DNA of 64,000 nt, from contig NZ_JAHEBT010000056.1 in NCBI RefSeq assembly GCF_024642105.1, positions 86,531-150,530 of the forward strand, in the 5' to 3' direction. The position numbers were made by a program, and so were the translations under genes. The notes below the pieces were generated by a model, which was not told the DNA's origin, did not search any database, and worked only from the letters and a program-made list of their open reading frames with translations. Shown one piece after another: positions 15,401-20,706 of the stretch (position 1 is the first letter of the stretch; each line of letters opens with the position of its first letter). Origin of the DNA: Flavobacterium sp. (GTDB lineage Bacteria > Bacteroidota > Bacteroidia > Flavobacteriales > Flavobacteriaceae).

Positions 15401-18400
15401 GGAACGACACCATTGGATACAGATGGTGATGGCATTCCAAACTTCCAAGACACCGACTCAGATGGAGATGGTATTTCAGATGCAGTTGAAAAAGGAACAG
15501 GAACGACACCATTGGATACAGATGGTGATGGCATTCCAAACTTCCAAGACACCGACTCAGATGGAGACGGAATCTCTGATGCAGTTGAAAAGGGAACAGG
15601 AACTACACCAGTGGATACGGACGGTGATGGAACACCAGACTACTTGGATACAGATTCTGATGGAGATGGCATTTCAGATGCGATTGAAAAAGGAACAGGA
15701 ACGACACCAATCGACACCGATGGTGATGGAACACCGGATTACAGAGATACCGATTCGGATGGAGACGGTATTTCAGATGCAGTTGAAAAGGGAACAGGAA
15801 CCACACCATTAGATACAGATGGTGATGGTACACCGGATTACAGAGATACGGATTCAGATGGAGATGGCATTTCAGATGCAGTTGAAAAAGGAACAGGAAC
15901 AACACCAATCGACACCGATGGTGATGGAACACCGGATTACAGAGATACGGATTCAGATGGAGATGGCATTTCAGATGCTATCGAAAAAGGAACAGGTACA
16001 ACACCAGTAGATACGGATGGGGATGGAACACCAGACTTCCAAGACACAGACTCAGATGGAGACGGTATCCCTGATGCAGTAGAGAAAGGAACAGGCACCA
16101 CACCAGTGGATACGGATGGCGATGGAATTCCAGACTTCCAAGACACAGACTCAGATGGAGACGGTATTCCTGATGCAGTAGAGAAAGGAACAGGAACGAC
16201 ACCTCTTGATACGGATGGTGATGGCATTCCAAACTTCCAAGACACCGACTCAGATGGAGACGGTATTCCTGATGCTATCGAAAAAGGAACAGGAACCACA
16301 CCAGTGGATACGGATGGTGATGGTATTCCAGACTACTTGGATACAGATTCGGATAACGACGGAATCTTAGACAGTGCAGAGGACAATGGATGTACCGGTA
16401 CAGTACCTTGTACGCCAACCGATAACGATGGCGATGGAATTCCAGATTATCGAGATTTGGATTCAGATGGCGACGGTAAACCGGATGCGCAAGAAGGAAC
16501 TATTGATACCGACGGTGACGGTATTCCAAACTTCAGAGACTCAGACTCAGACGGAGATGGGGTACTAGACAGCGTAGACCAATGTCCGCTAGTGGCAGGA
16601 ACGGCAGCAGCCAATGGTTGTCCGGCTGATTTTGATGGCGACGGAATAGTTGACGCAGTGGATTTAGATGACGACAACGACGGAATCTTGGATACAGTAG
16701 AAGCAGCAGCTTGTTCGCCAGCCGATCCAAATTGTGATACCGACGGCGACGGAATTCCAAATCGTTTGGATTCGGATTCAGATAACGACGGAATATCCGA
16801 TGTGAAAGAGGCCGGTGGAACAGATACGAACAATGATGGCAAAGTAGACGGAGGAGTAGATGCTAATGGAGTACCATTGTCAACTAATGGTGGATTAACA
16901 CCACCAAATACCGATGGAACCGGCGGTGCTAATCCGTATGATGTAGATTCAGACGGCGACGGTATTTCAGACGCTATTGAGAAAGGCGCTAACGGCAATG
17001 CACCAGTAGATACGGACGGTGACGGAACGCCAGATTATTTGGACTTGGATTCAGATAACGACGGAATTTTAGATGCAGTAGAGAAAGGAACCGGAACGAC
17101 TCTAGTAGATACCGATGGTGATGGAACACCGGATTACAGAGATACGGATTCAGATAACGACGGAATCTCAGATGCGATTGAAAAAGGAACAGGAACTACG
17201 CCATTAGATACCGATGGAGACGGCACACCGGATTACAGAGATACGGATTCAGATAATGACGGTATTCTAGACTCTATTGAGAAAGGAACCGGAACGACTC
17301 CAATCGATACCGATGGTGATGGAACTCCTGATTACAGAGATACAGATTCTGATGGTGATGGCATTTCAGATGCTATCGAAAAAGGAACAGGTACAACACC
17401 AGTAGATACGGATGGGGATGGAACACCAGACTTCCAAGACACAGACTCAGATGGAGACGGTATCCCTGATGCAGTAGAGAAAGGAACAGGCACCACACCA
17501 GTGGATACGGATGGCGATGGAATTCCAGACTTCCAAGACACAGACTCAGATGGAGACGGTATTCCTGATGCAGTAGAGAAAGGAACAGGAACGACACCTC
17601 TTGATACGGATGGTGATGGAATCCCAGATTACAGAGATACAGATTCTGATGGAGATGGCATTTCTGATGCGATTGAAAAAGGTACGGGAACGACTCCAAT
17701 CGACACCGATGGAGACGGCACACCGGATTACAGAGATTTGGATTCGGATAATGATGGAATTCCAGACGCAGTTGAAAAAGGAACAGGCACTACGCCATTA
17801 GATACGGATGGTGACGGAACGCCAGATTATAGAGATCCAGATTCGGATAATGACGGAATTCCAGACAGCCAAGAAGGTACAGTGGATACTGACGGCGATG
17901 GAACACCAGATTATAAAGACACGGATTCTGACGGAGACGGCCTGTTAGATGCTAACGATACTTGTCCAACAGTAGTTGGAACAGTAAGCAACAATGGTTG
18001 TCCAGCTGATTTCGACGGAGATGGAATAGATGATGTAGTGGATTTAGATGATGACAACGACGGTATTTTAGATACAGTTGAAAATGCAGCTTGTAGCCCA
18101 GCTAGTCCAAATTGTGACACCGACGGAGATGGAATTCCAAACCGTTACGATGCCGATTCAGACAATGATGGTATTAAAGATACAATCGAGGCAGGTGTAG
18201 TAGATGCAAATAATGACGGTAAAGCAGATGGAACTGTAGATGCTAATGGAGTACCGTTGTCAACGAATGGCGGAATCACTCCTCCAGATACCGATGGCGA
18301 CGGACAACCTAACCCGTATGACGTAGACTCAGATGGTGACGGAATTTCGGATGCAATCGAAAAAGGACCAAATGGTGCTAGTCCAGTAGATACAGACGGA

Positions 18401-20677
18401 GACGGAACCCCAGATTATTTGGACTTGGATTCAGATAATGACGGAATTCCAGATGCAGTAGAAAAAGGAACAGGAACAGCACTTCGTGATACAGACGGAG
18501 ATGGTATTCCAGATTACAGAGATACAGACTCTGATAATGACGGTATCCTTGACGCTCAAGAAGATTCAGGTTGTACAGGGACTGCCCCATGTACGCCTAC
18601 AGATACGGATGGCGACGGAACGCCTGATTACCGAGATGTAGATTCGGATAACGATGGAATCTTAGACGCAGTAGAAAAAGGTTCTGGAACAACACCTCTT
18701 GATACTGATGGAGACGGAACACCAGACTTTAGAGATACAGATTCAGATGGAGATGGCATTTCAGATGCAGTTGAAAAAGGAACTGGAACTACGCCAGTGG
18801 ATACGGATGGCGATGGAACACCGGATTACCGAGATTTGGATTCTGATAACGACGGGATTACCGATGCGATTGAAAAAGGAACTGGAACGACTCCAATCGA
18901 CACCGATGGGGATGGTATTCCAAACTTCCAAGACATAGACTCAGATGGAGACGGAATCTCTGATGCTATCGAGAAAGGAACAGGAACAACGCCTGTGGAT
19001 ACAGATGGTGATGGAACACCAGACTACTTGGATACAGATTCTGATGGAGATGGCATTTCAGATGCAGTTGAAAAAGGAACTGGAACGACTCCAATCGACA
19101 CCGATGGGGATGGCATTCCAAACTTCCAAGACACCGACTCAGATGGAGACGGAATCTCTGATGCTATCGAGAAAGGAACCGGCACAACGCCAGTGGATAC
19201 GGATGGCGATGGAACACCGGATTACCGAGATTTGGATTCTGATGGAGATGGTATTTCAGATGCTATCGAAAAAGGAACCGGAACTACGCCAGTGGATACG
19301 GATGGCGATGGAACACCGGATTACCGAGATTTGGATTCTGATAACGACGGGATTACCGATGCGATTGAAAAAGGAACCGGAACTACACCATTAGACACTG
19401 ATGGAGACGGCACACCAGACTACAGAGACACAGACTCTGATAATGACGGAATCCTTGATTCAGTTGAAAAAGGTACTGGAACAACACCTCTTGATACGGA
19501 TGGCGATGGAACACCAGACTACAGAGACACAGACTCTGATAATGACGGAATCCTTGATTCAGTTGAAAAAGGTAGCGGAAGCACACCAGTGGATACTGAC
19601 AATGATGGAACACCAGACTACAGAGATACTGATAGTGATAACGATGGTATCTTGGATAGTGTAGAGAAAGGTACCGGAACTACACCACTAGATACAGATG
19701 GTGACGGTACTCCAGACTACAGAGATACTGACAGTGACAACGACGGCATCACTGATGCAATTGAGAAAGGCACTGGAACTACTCCTGTAGACACCGACGG
19801 TGATGGTACTCCAGACTACAGAGATACTGATAGTGATAACGACGGCATCACTGATGCAATTGAGAAAGGCACTGGAACTACTCCTGTAGACACCGACGGT
19901 GATGGTACTCCAGACTACAGAGATACTGACAGTGACACCGACGGTATTTTAGATAGCGTAGAGAAAGGTACTGGAACAACACCTCTTGATACGGATGGCG
20001 ATGGAACACCAGACTACAGAGATACAGACTCTGATAATGACGGAATCCTTGATTCAGTTGAGAAAGGTAGCGGCAGCACACCAGTGGATACTGATGGAGA
20101 CGGAACGCCAGATTACAGAGATTTAGATTCAGATGGTGATGGGGTATTAGACAGCCAAGAACGTTTAGACGGTACTTCTCCAACTAATCCTTGTGATTCA
20201 GTGTCTGCCCATAGAACACTTCCTTTAGGAAACGGTTTCTTGACTGGAGATTGTGATGGAGATGGTTTGTCCAATGAAGAAGAAATAGGATTGAATCCAG
20301 CTCAGCCTCAGGACAATGACAAAAACGGTGTGGCAGACTATTTAGAAATGACCCATTACTCAGATAAACCTGGAGAAATTGAGATTTACAATTCAGTTTC
20401 GCCAAATGGTGACGGAGATAATGATTTGTTTGTGATTCGAAATATAGAGAACTATCCAAACAACACGGTACGTATTTACAACCGTTGGGGAGTATTAGTT
20501 TACGAAGTAGATGGCTACGGACAAAATGATAAAGTATTCCGAGGCGTATCTAACGGACGAGTTACCATCCAACAGTCGGAAGAGTTGCCAGAGGGAACTT
20601 ATTTCTACATCCTTCGTTATGCCAATACCGCTGGAGAAGAGAAACAACGTTCAGGATATTTATACATTAAGAGATAG
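473..20677 (+). CDS. Giant modular T9SS-secreted surface adhesin with TSP3 calcium-binding repeats and gliding-motility type B C-terminal domain
   Basis: Encodes 6,734 residues, likely an exported cell-surface fibre. Order by residue: an 83-residue N-terminal extension; a classical signal peptide from M84 (MGFKTFVFGALLLSSLSLSA, probable cut before Q104); twelve beta-rich modules of six types with acidic DxDxDG linkers (about 140-3385); one Ig-like domain (about 3429-3530); six cadherin-like domains each with a GNVLTND-type motif (about 3533-4170); thrombospondin type 3 repeats (about 4171-6566); and a C-terminal domain (about 6635-6734) with SPNGDGDNDLF, YNRWGVLVYE and GTYFYILRY, as in CHU_C/gliding-motility type B sorting domains recognised by the type IX secretion system. 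Size and context resemble SprB of F. johnsoniae, but I see no SprB-type repeats, so I give no symbol. The next gene is its PorP/SprF-like partner, 29 bp downstream. Start choice is uncertain: 473 is the ORF start, 722 would give a standard signal peptide. Confidence 0.9.
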   Translation: MKSTDNSSTVVVTTNSTQVPTVFSKLLNSCKHLLLLKRHNGMAQTNQHEPKVNWMEKAIALQRTTAETAKPVLVNRQQARFPKMGFKTFVFGALLLSSLSLSAQTVGGTTPGDDFDGDGIINSIDIDDDNDGILDTQEQTGCSPVDFAALTFTGGATVSKTATTATVSSANPLGWKTSYSDQALKLPIHLEYTTTNPTTYAMIGLLPVAGAKTPDNWTDGAYKVYHEAGLLFGKLPLTTWNFQNVAYTANQKMEMDISTSGWVTVKNAGVVLYQFQGAVSDYNLALGAANSARTFSDIKITTADFPNVCTDIDTDNDGRSNRLDLDSDGDGCSDAFEAGTTTDTTANFKFTTTVGTNGLVDSKETTADNGIYNGTYSINRAINASVNACIDTDNDGISNLDDLDDDNDGILDITEQGSSCTYEATDVSKLTYNGNGTTVFTGNSIFTNGDLSNWKSKYSDASFALPIHLEYTTNTTGYGMLGLLPVNGTKTPNGWEDGSYKIYHDLATVYGRLPITWSLTATAYTSGQKMELDINEKGWVTLKKGGIQIYAFQGAVSNYNFVISSTNNRTFNDVKLTSRTNNALCPDIDTDSDGTSNRLDLDSDGDGCSDAFEAGVTTDKTVTTFAAPYGTNGFADALELTADNGSYKGTYQYTRANEALINMCADGDNDGAADEVDVDEDNDGVLDTVECSNVNPYKVYVFNRPYSSHTSNVPVTIVGRNTVKTTNNQQLSSNDLTYGSRTWRLLSSAVYSDANKKITISIEPNASTDGGYVLADAFLITDGTTTTVIDNTTPGAYVETGTWTAYTDATAYLGADRYVIPPYTGKKATFTFTNISNPSLDCDTDRDGIANYLDLDSDGDGCSDAFEAGTTTDKTANFKHTTTGGTNGFADVLEATADNGLYKATYTYSYATNEFQVACLDTDTDTVPDFLDLDDDNDGVTDAVECAWNCVGTPAIINESFELPATGTFVTSATMPGWRTTAPDGQMEMWDASATRPSAHGNRFMELNAYYASSLYQILCLDPGTKISWSIQHRGRDGVDVASINFGPSLTNLTQVATMTDGTSGWGTYSGTYVVPAGQTQTFFVIGTVSSSGGAAVGNFIDDVRISIISPATCRDTDNDGKTNNIDLDSDNDGCSDAFEAVTTNSAAANYVHTGAVGTNGLMNALETTADNGVYNGTYMYNNAMSAGQNDCVDTDNDGILNVLDIDDDNDGILDTVECSGMAYKVYTYNRPEAGFVTNVPVIIKGISTTNAVLDQRTNAVAGAANSFSANGVTTWKLVAENIVPSRTNSIAVTLAPTSTTTGSWLIADAMLVTNGVNTIFIDNNTTGYSATGSWLSQSVANSFNGANQYIGAPFSTAVTATWNFTVPAATCADTDSDGTANYLDVDSDGDGCSDAYEAGTTTDKTANFQFTTTVGTNGLADSKETTADNGIYNGTYTNDRAINASVNACIDTDNDGVSDLDDLDDDNDGVLDSVECPEAATISKYTVYTYNRRDDVNLPTNLPVRVSGSTVTNVVLNQKAAGTFNYGGVAWTLLASNVSADANKQIKIQTLPVTGTTNGTYYFADAMLITNGTEYYVINDRDAGFSKAGTWTDQASYAGNYLNNMFYGNVATANTATWTLDNIGNPAFQCDVDGDGVLSNLDLDSDGDGCSDALEAGTVTSTSSTTVAAPYGANGFADSKETATESGQYNAIYTYRYANNAAINACTDTDGDGIRDVIDIDDDNDGVTDAVECGCTVATTTAEIIAPTAIVTIPTNQFGVVTTSDKAFNSSGLSAVPTTEASLGTITHSSPSLISNAAYLNDGAGIANDWKFTLAAPAAIKGMAIWIPGSNAYGGGDAPMKKFIVSWKDCSGANKSQTFDLGTPSPNAKLLYFDDPIASVSEFTFDILEVWFDQEQDQGASDGWEIATAATIPNTYNVTLGEIRFIGQKGDFSSNCTVDTDNDGTPNRLDTDSDGDGCGDAFESGTTTSKTVTTLAAPYGTNGLADSKETTADNSIYNGTYTYNNAIDRDANMCLDTDGDGIANSIDLDDDNDGVLDTTECPSPGVSNLTPRFNLLNGSSQTKTITGFPDELYVDIYSLDNNFNLKVNGTSIASVNELNFDHNPATVYTTTTATKVSLPNGTGVQGGSPWTYPNTATRPLIRVKISKLGVVTLLGLDGTNGAGNYQSLLLSNNASLVKVPINWDGTNTIVLGQSHEWPATSLNAEFNVNTINGTCDTDNDGVPNTLDLDSDGDGCSDAYEAGTTTDKTVTTIAAPYGTNGFADSKETVAGNGTYNGTYQYSRATTASINKCTDTDNDGISDLDDLDDDNDGVLDWVEQKECKFPHNDLTALTFNGSAAFTVTNANTINASTTAAWASSYSDQAFKLPIHLEYTTTDDANQVMLGLMPVGGTKVTNSWNDAASYKFYHAWNPGAWIYGKFPSTTWNFNNAYVANQKLEIDINETGYVTVTIAGVQKLAFQGVASDYYLTLSSLHPKTLSNIVLRSYSVYRECIDLDTDGDGKPNRLDVDADGDGCSDAYEAGTTTDKTVTTIAAPYGTNGFADSKEATADNGIYNGTYQYSRATDVNINMCTDTDNDGVSDIIDLDDDNDGVLDSVECPEAATISKYTVYTYNRRNDASVPTNLPVRVTGSTVTNVVLNQRDAGTFTYGNFSWTLLASNVSADANKQIKIETLPVTGTTNGTYYFADAMLITNGTESFIINDTDAGFSKAGTWNPQQTGVTGNYLGNLYYGNVVTANTATWILDNIGNPAIQCDADGDGIVNHLDLDSDGDGCSDALEAGTVTSTSSTTVAAPYGANGFADSKETASESGQYSAIYTYRYANNATINACTDTDSDGIRDLIDIDDDNDGVYDAIECGCSNPNTTTQIIAPTVLETIPTNQFGINNSTWSVAANAFNGSGLSAVPTTEASLNTITHTSPTLTTNAAYLVDNAGISNDWKFTLSAPASIKGMAIWIPGSYAYAGGDAPMKKFIVSWKDCSGANKSQTFDLGTPSPNAKLLYFDEPIASVSEFTFDILEVWFDQEQDQGVSDGWEIATAATIPSTYNVTLGEIRFIGQVGAFSSECTLDTDNDGTPNRLDTDSDGDSCGDAFESGTTTSKTANYTHPAPYGTNGFADSKETTADNGSYNGTYTYTNYAINGTVNLCNDNDNDGVSDYNDLDDDNDGVLDTVESPCYAMEIMNSQVPMTPAAATSAPFYGYNSTYQFYRYGSTGSPQYGAWKLIAGDADILKSTNTAGWISQDGNAILEAGSINATFESTVNTVVGVKYTFKFSYAKSPTAATSASNYVGPATVQALNGTTVLATVDVNPTVSASAAIWNKGQIEFTATSTSTKIVMETKNLANPGFGPAFSGMCISNQDADGDGVPNQFDLDSDDDGCSDANEAYGTTTAQGTDNNAYYGTGNPPAVDATGKVTAASYPGTNSNVTTVGTASTVTTQPANQTVQVAANATFTAVVTPGSGTTSYQWEQSTDGGTTWANVSNNSTFAGATTTTLVVSNATMTMNGYRYRLQIKESNFACGNVTTAAARLLIGNAPSIVDDINTVAEDSLATGNVLTNDKGSGNSALTVNSFTINGTTYTAGQTATIPNVGTVVVNADGSYTFTPVANYNGTVPTIEYTATDANGGSDTGKLDLTVTAVNDVPTVSNESTNTPQDTPKSGNVLTNDTDADGNTLSVTTFTVGGVTYNVGETATIPGKGTIVMNADGSYTFTPAFGYIGSVPVIGYTVSDGNGGNTNGTLTISVVNTNDAPLPATDVVETPAGTNATGNVLTNDTDVDGDNLTVTKFTINGTDYPVGTPMTMTEGTLTVNANGTYTFVPAAGYTGDVPMVTYTVTDGTSTSTANLDLFVSPVNAAPVATDDTKTVAEDGTATGNVLTNDTDTDTGTTLVITEYSFTVGGVTYTYPAGSKSVIPGVGTIQVNANGTYEFVPNANYNGAVPAITYTLSDGDGGKDTGSLAITITAANDTPNAVNDDNIATPEDSPATGNVLANDSDVDNDALTVKEFTVGGVTYPAGTTATLTAGTLVINADGTFTFTPVANYSGPVPAIVYTTEDTTGATDSANLNISVTPVNDAPLTVNDTKTIGQGETATGNVLTNDTDAESNTLAITDFKINGQTYPVGSIVDIAGVGALKVNADGSYTFTPEVGYSGNVPVITYTVSDGQGATSTGTLTINSTEDLDDDNDGILDSVENAACSPADPNCDTDGDGIPNRLDIDSDNDGINDVIEAGGTDADNDGRADGTVDANGVPQSANGGLTPLDTDGDGKANPFDVDSDGDGISDAVEKGTGTTPVDTDGDTTPDYLDTDSDGDGISDAIEKGTGTTPLDTDGDGTPDYRDTDSDGDGISDAVEKGTGTTPLDTDGDGIPNFQDTDSDGDGISDAIEKGTGTTPIDTDGDGTPDYRDTDSDGDGISDAVEKGTGTTPLDTDGDGIPNFQDTDSDGDGISDAIEKGTGTTPVDTDGDGTPDYRDTDSDGDGISDAVEKGTGTTPVDTDGDGIPNFQDTDSDGDGISDAIEKGTGTTPIDTDGDGTPDYIDTDSDGDGISDAVEKGTGTTPIDTDGDGTPDYIDTDSDGDGISDAIEKGTGTTPLDTDGDGTPDYRDTDSDGDGISDAVEKGTGTTPLDTDGDGIPNFQDTDSDGDGIPDAIEKGTGTTPIDTDGDGTPDYLDTDSDGDGISDAVEKGTGTTPIDTDGDGTPDYRDTDSDGDGISDAVEKGTGTTPLDTDGDGTPDFQDSDSDGDGVLDSVDQCPLVAGTAAANGCPADFDGDGIVDAVDLDDDNDGILDTVEAAACNPAAADCDTDGDGIPNRFDSDSDNDGITDVIEAGGTDTNNDGKVDGGVDANGVPLSTNGGLTPPNTDGTGGANPYDVDSDADGISDAVEKGTGTTPVDTDGDGTPDYRDTDSDGDGISDAVEKGTGTTPVDTDGDGTPDYLDTDSDGDGISDAVEKGTGTTPVDTDGDGTPDYRDTDSDGDGISDAVEKGTGTTPLDTDGDGIPNFQDTDSDGDGISDAVEKGTGTTPLDTDGDGIPNFQDTDSDGDGISDAVEKGTGTTPVDTDGDGTPDYLDTDSDGDGISDAIEKGTGTTPIDTDGDGTPDYRDTDSDGDGISDAVEKGTGTTPLDTDGDGTPDYRDTDSDGDGISDAVEKGTGTTPIDTDGDGTPDYRDTDSDGDGISDAIEKGTGTTPVDTDGDGTPDFQDTDSDGDGIPDAVEKGTGTTPVDTDGDGIPDFQDTDSDGDGIPDAVEKGTGTTPLDTDGDGIPNFQDTDSDGDGIPDAIEKGTGTTPVDTDGDGIPDYLDTDSDNDGILDSAEDNGCTGTVPCTPTDNDGDGIPDYRDLDSDGDGKPDAQEGTIDTDGDGIPNFRDSDSDGDGVLDSVDQCPLVAGTAAANGCPADFDGDGIVDAVDLDDDNDGILDTVEAAACSPADPNCDTDGDGIPNRLDSDSDNDGISDVKEAGGTDTNNDGKVDGGVDANGVPLSTNGGLTPPNTDGTGGANPYDVDSDGDGISDAIEKGANGNAPVDTDGDGTPDYLDLDSDNDGILDAVEKGTGTTLVDTDGDGTPDYRDTDSDNDGISDAIEKGTGTTPLDTDGDGTPDYRDTDSDNDGILDSIEKGTGTTPIDTDGDGTPDYRDTDSDGDGISDAIEKGTGTTPVDTDGDGTPDFQDTDSDGDGIPDAVEKGTGTTPVDTDGDGIPDFQDTDSDGDGIPDAVEKGTGTTPLDTDGDGIPDYRDTDSDGDGISDAIEKGTGTTPIDTDGDGTPDYRDLDSDNDGIPDAVEKGTGTTPLDTDGDGTPDYRDPDSDNDGIPDSQEGTVDTDGDGTPDYKDTDSDGDGLLDANDTCPTVVGTVSNNGCPADFDGDGIDDVVDLDDDNDGILDTVENAACSPASPNCDTDGDGIPNRYDADSDNDGIKDTIEAGVVDANNDGKADGTVDANGVPLSTNGGITPPDTDGDGQPNPYDVDSDGDGISDAIEKGPNGASPVDTDGDGTPDYLDLDSDNDGIPDAVEKGTGTALRDTDGDGIPDYRDTDSDNDGILDAQEDSGCTGTAPCTPTDTDGDGTPDYRDVDSDNDGILDAVEKGSGTTPLDTDGDGTPDFRDTDSDGDGISDAVEKGTGTTPVDTDGDGTPDYRDLDSDNDGITDAIEKGTGTTPIDTDGDGIPNFQDIDSDGDGISDAIEKGTGTTPVDTDGDGTPDYLDTDSDGDGISDAVEKGTGTTPIDTDGDGIPNFQDTDSDGDGISDAIEKGTGTTPVDTDGDGTPDYRDLDSDGDGISDAIEKGTGTTPVDTDGDGTPDYRDLDSDNDGITDAIEKGTGTTPLDTDGDGTPDYRDTDSDNDGILDSVEKGTGTTPLDTDGDGTPDYRDTDSDNDGILDSVEKGSGSTPVDTDNDGTPDYRDTDSDNDGILDSVEKGTGTTPLDTDGDGTPDYRDTDSDNDGITDAIEKGTGTTPVDTDGDGTPDYRDTDSDNDGITDAIEKGTGTTPVDTDGDGTPDYRDTDSDTDGILDSVEKGTGTTPLDTDGDGTPDYRDTDSDNDGILDSVEKGSGSTPVDTDGDGTPDYRDLDSDGDGVLDSQERLDGTSPTNPCDSVSAHRTLPLGNGFLTGDCDGDGLSNEEEIGLNPAQPQDNDKNGVADYLEMTHYSDKPGEIEIYNSVSPNGDGDNDLFVIRNIENYPNNTVRIYNRWGVLVYEVDGYGQNDKVFRGVSNGRVTIQQSEELPEGTYFYILRYANTAGEEKQRSGYLYIKR
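722..781 (+). other. Signal peptide of the adhesin, internal to the ORF
   Basis: Codons 84-103 encode a typical Sec signal: a Lys-containing start, a hydrophobic core FVFGALLLSSLSL and an SA-Q cleavage context common in Bacteroidota. It lies 83 codons into the ORF. Translation may therefore begin here, or the upstream 83 residues may form an extended leader. Confidence 0.75.
890..10640 (+). repeat. Twelve-module shuffled array, order A-A-B-C-B-B-D-E-A-B-D-F
   Basis: Each module is a 120-200 residue beta-rich domain followed by a shared linker with CSDAFEAGTTTDKT and GTNGFADSKETTADNG and a DDDNDGVLD segment. Approximate starts: A 896, A 1727, B 2545, C 3315, B 4132, B 4906, D 5674, E 6598, A 7435, B 8266, D 9043, F 9984. 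Type A shares KLPIHLEYTT; type B resembles golvesin/Xly-like domains (TVYTYNRR, ADAMLITNG); type C has INESFELP as in carbohydrate-binding-like domains; type D shares an AIWIPGS and FDLGTPSPNAKLLYFD core and may be a discoidin-like sandwich. Fold names are inference; the repetition is seen directly. Confidence 0.8.
10757..11069 (+). other. Single Ig-like domain inside the adhesin
   Basis: About 100 residues with the pattern TTQPANQTVQVAANATF, then SYQWEQSTDGGTTW and YRYRLQI, typical of bacterial Ig-like domains in surface proteins. It separates the module array from the cadherin-like repeats. Confidence 0.65.
11070..12980 (+). repeat. Six tandem cadherin-like (Big_9/tandem-95 type) domains in the adhesin
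   Basis: Six units of about 105 residues each begin with an acidic stretch and GNVLTND (once GNVLAND), and continue with VNADGSYTFTP-like and VPxIxYTxxD motifs, ending in NDxP-type junctions. This is the usual signature of Big_9/VCBS-like adhesin domains, in which acidic residues at the junctions bind calcium. Confidence 0.8.
15962..16224 (+). repeat. First copy of an exact 263-bp internal duplication
   Basis: Base-by-base comparison shows that 15962-16224 is identical to 17357-17619, an offset of 1,395 bp. Synonymous positions vary between most other units, so exact identity here suggests recent recombination or gene conversion inside the repeat array. Confidence 0.92.
17357..17619 (+). repeat. 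Second copy of the exact 263-bp internal duplication
   Basis: Identical to 15962-16224. It covers about 2.7 units of the TSP3 array, including the DFQDTDSDGDGIPDAVEKG variants that occur only in these two places. Confidence 0.92.
20380..20674 (+). other. T9SS type B / gliding-motility-associated C-terminal domain of the adhesin
   Basis: The last 100 or so residues carry SPNGDGDNDLF, NNTVRIYNRWG and GTYFYILRYANT, ending in YLYIKR. This matches the family known from Bacteroidota gliding proteins as the CHU_C or TIGR04131 type. Such domains direct export by the type IX system; PorP/SprF-family proteins are the usual dedicated partners. Confidence 0.9.
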
Positions 20678-20706
20678 TTCTTTGTAAAAAATAATAAAGT
20701 AAAGAG

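Larger units (their letters stand above)
12985..20170 (+). repeat. Long thrombospondin type 3 array built on a 99-bp (33-residue) unit
   Basis: The consensus unit reads DTDGDGTPDYRDTDSDGDG followed by ISDAVEKGTGTTP and V, L or I, a calcium-binding TSP3 pattern. By eye there are about 54 EKG-containing units in four blocks (about 13270-14650, 15070-16350, 16960-17860 and 18320-20130). The blocks are separated by spacer modules with cysteine pairs (DQCPLVAGTAAANGCP, ACSPADPNC). Units alternate YRD, NFQ and YLD variants. The first three blocks are dominated by GDG units, the last by NDG units. Confidence 0.88.

Noticed and set aside
12985..20170. Regular repeats that could recall a CRISPR array
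   Set aside because: The repeats are in frame, 99 bp long without unrelated spacers, and encode a calcium-binding protein pattern.
13200..20200. Many long open frames on the opposite strand and in other frames, with repeated Met-Glu/Gln or His-Leu-rich products
   Set aside because: They are shadows of the 99-bp repeat: a sequence repeated with a multiple of three stays open in any frame lacking a stop in one unit. The compositions are unnatural.
473..20677. Naming the giant gene sprB
   Set aside because: The neighbour and C-terminal domain fit, but SprB-type repeats are not seen and no sprC or sprD lies upstream, so orthology is not supported.
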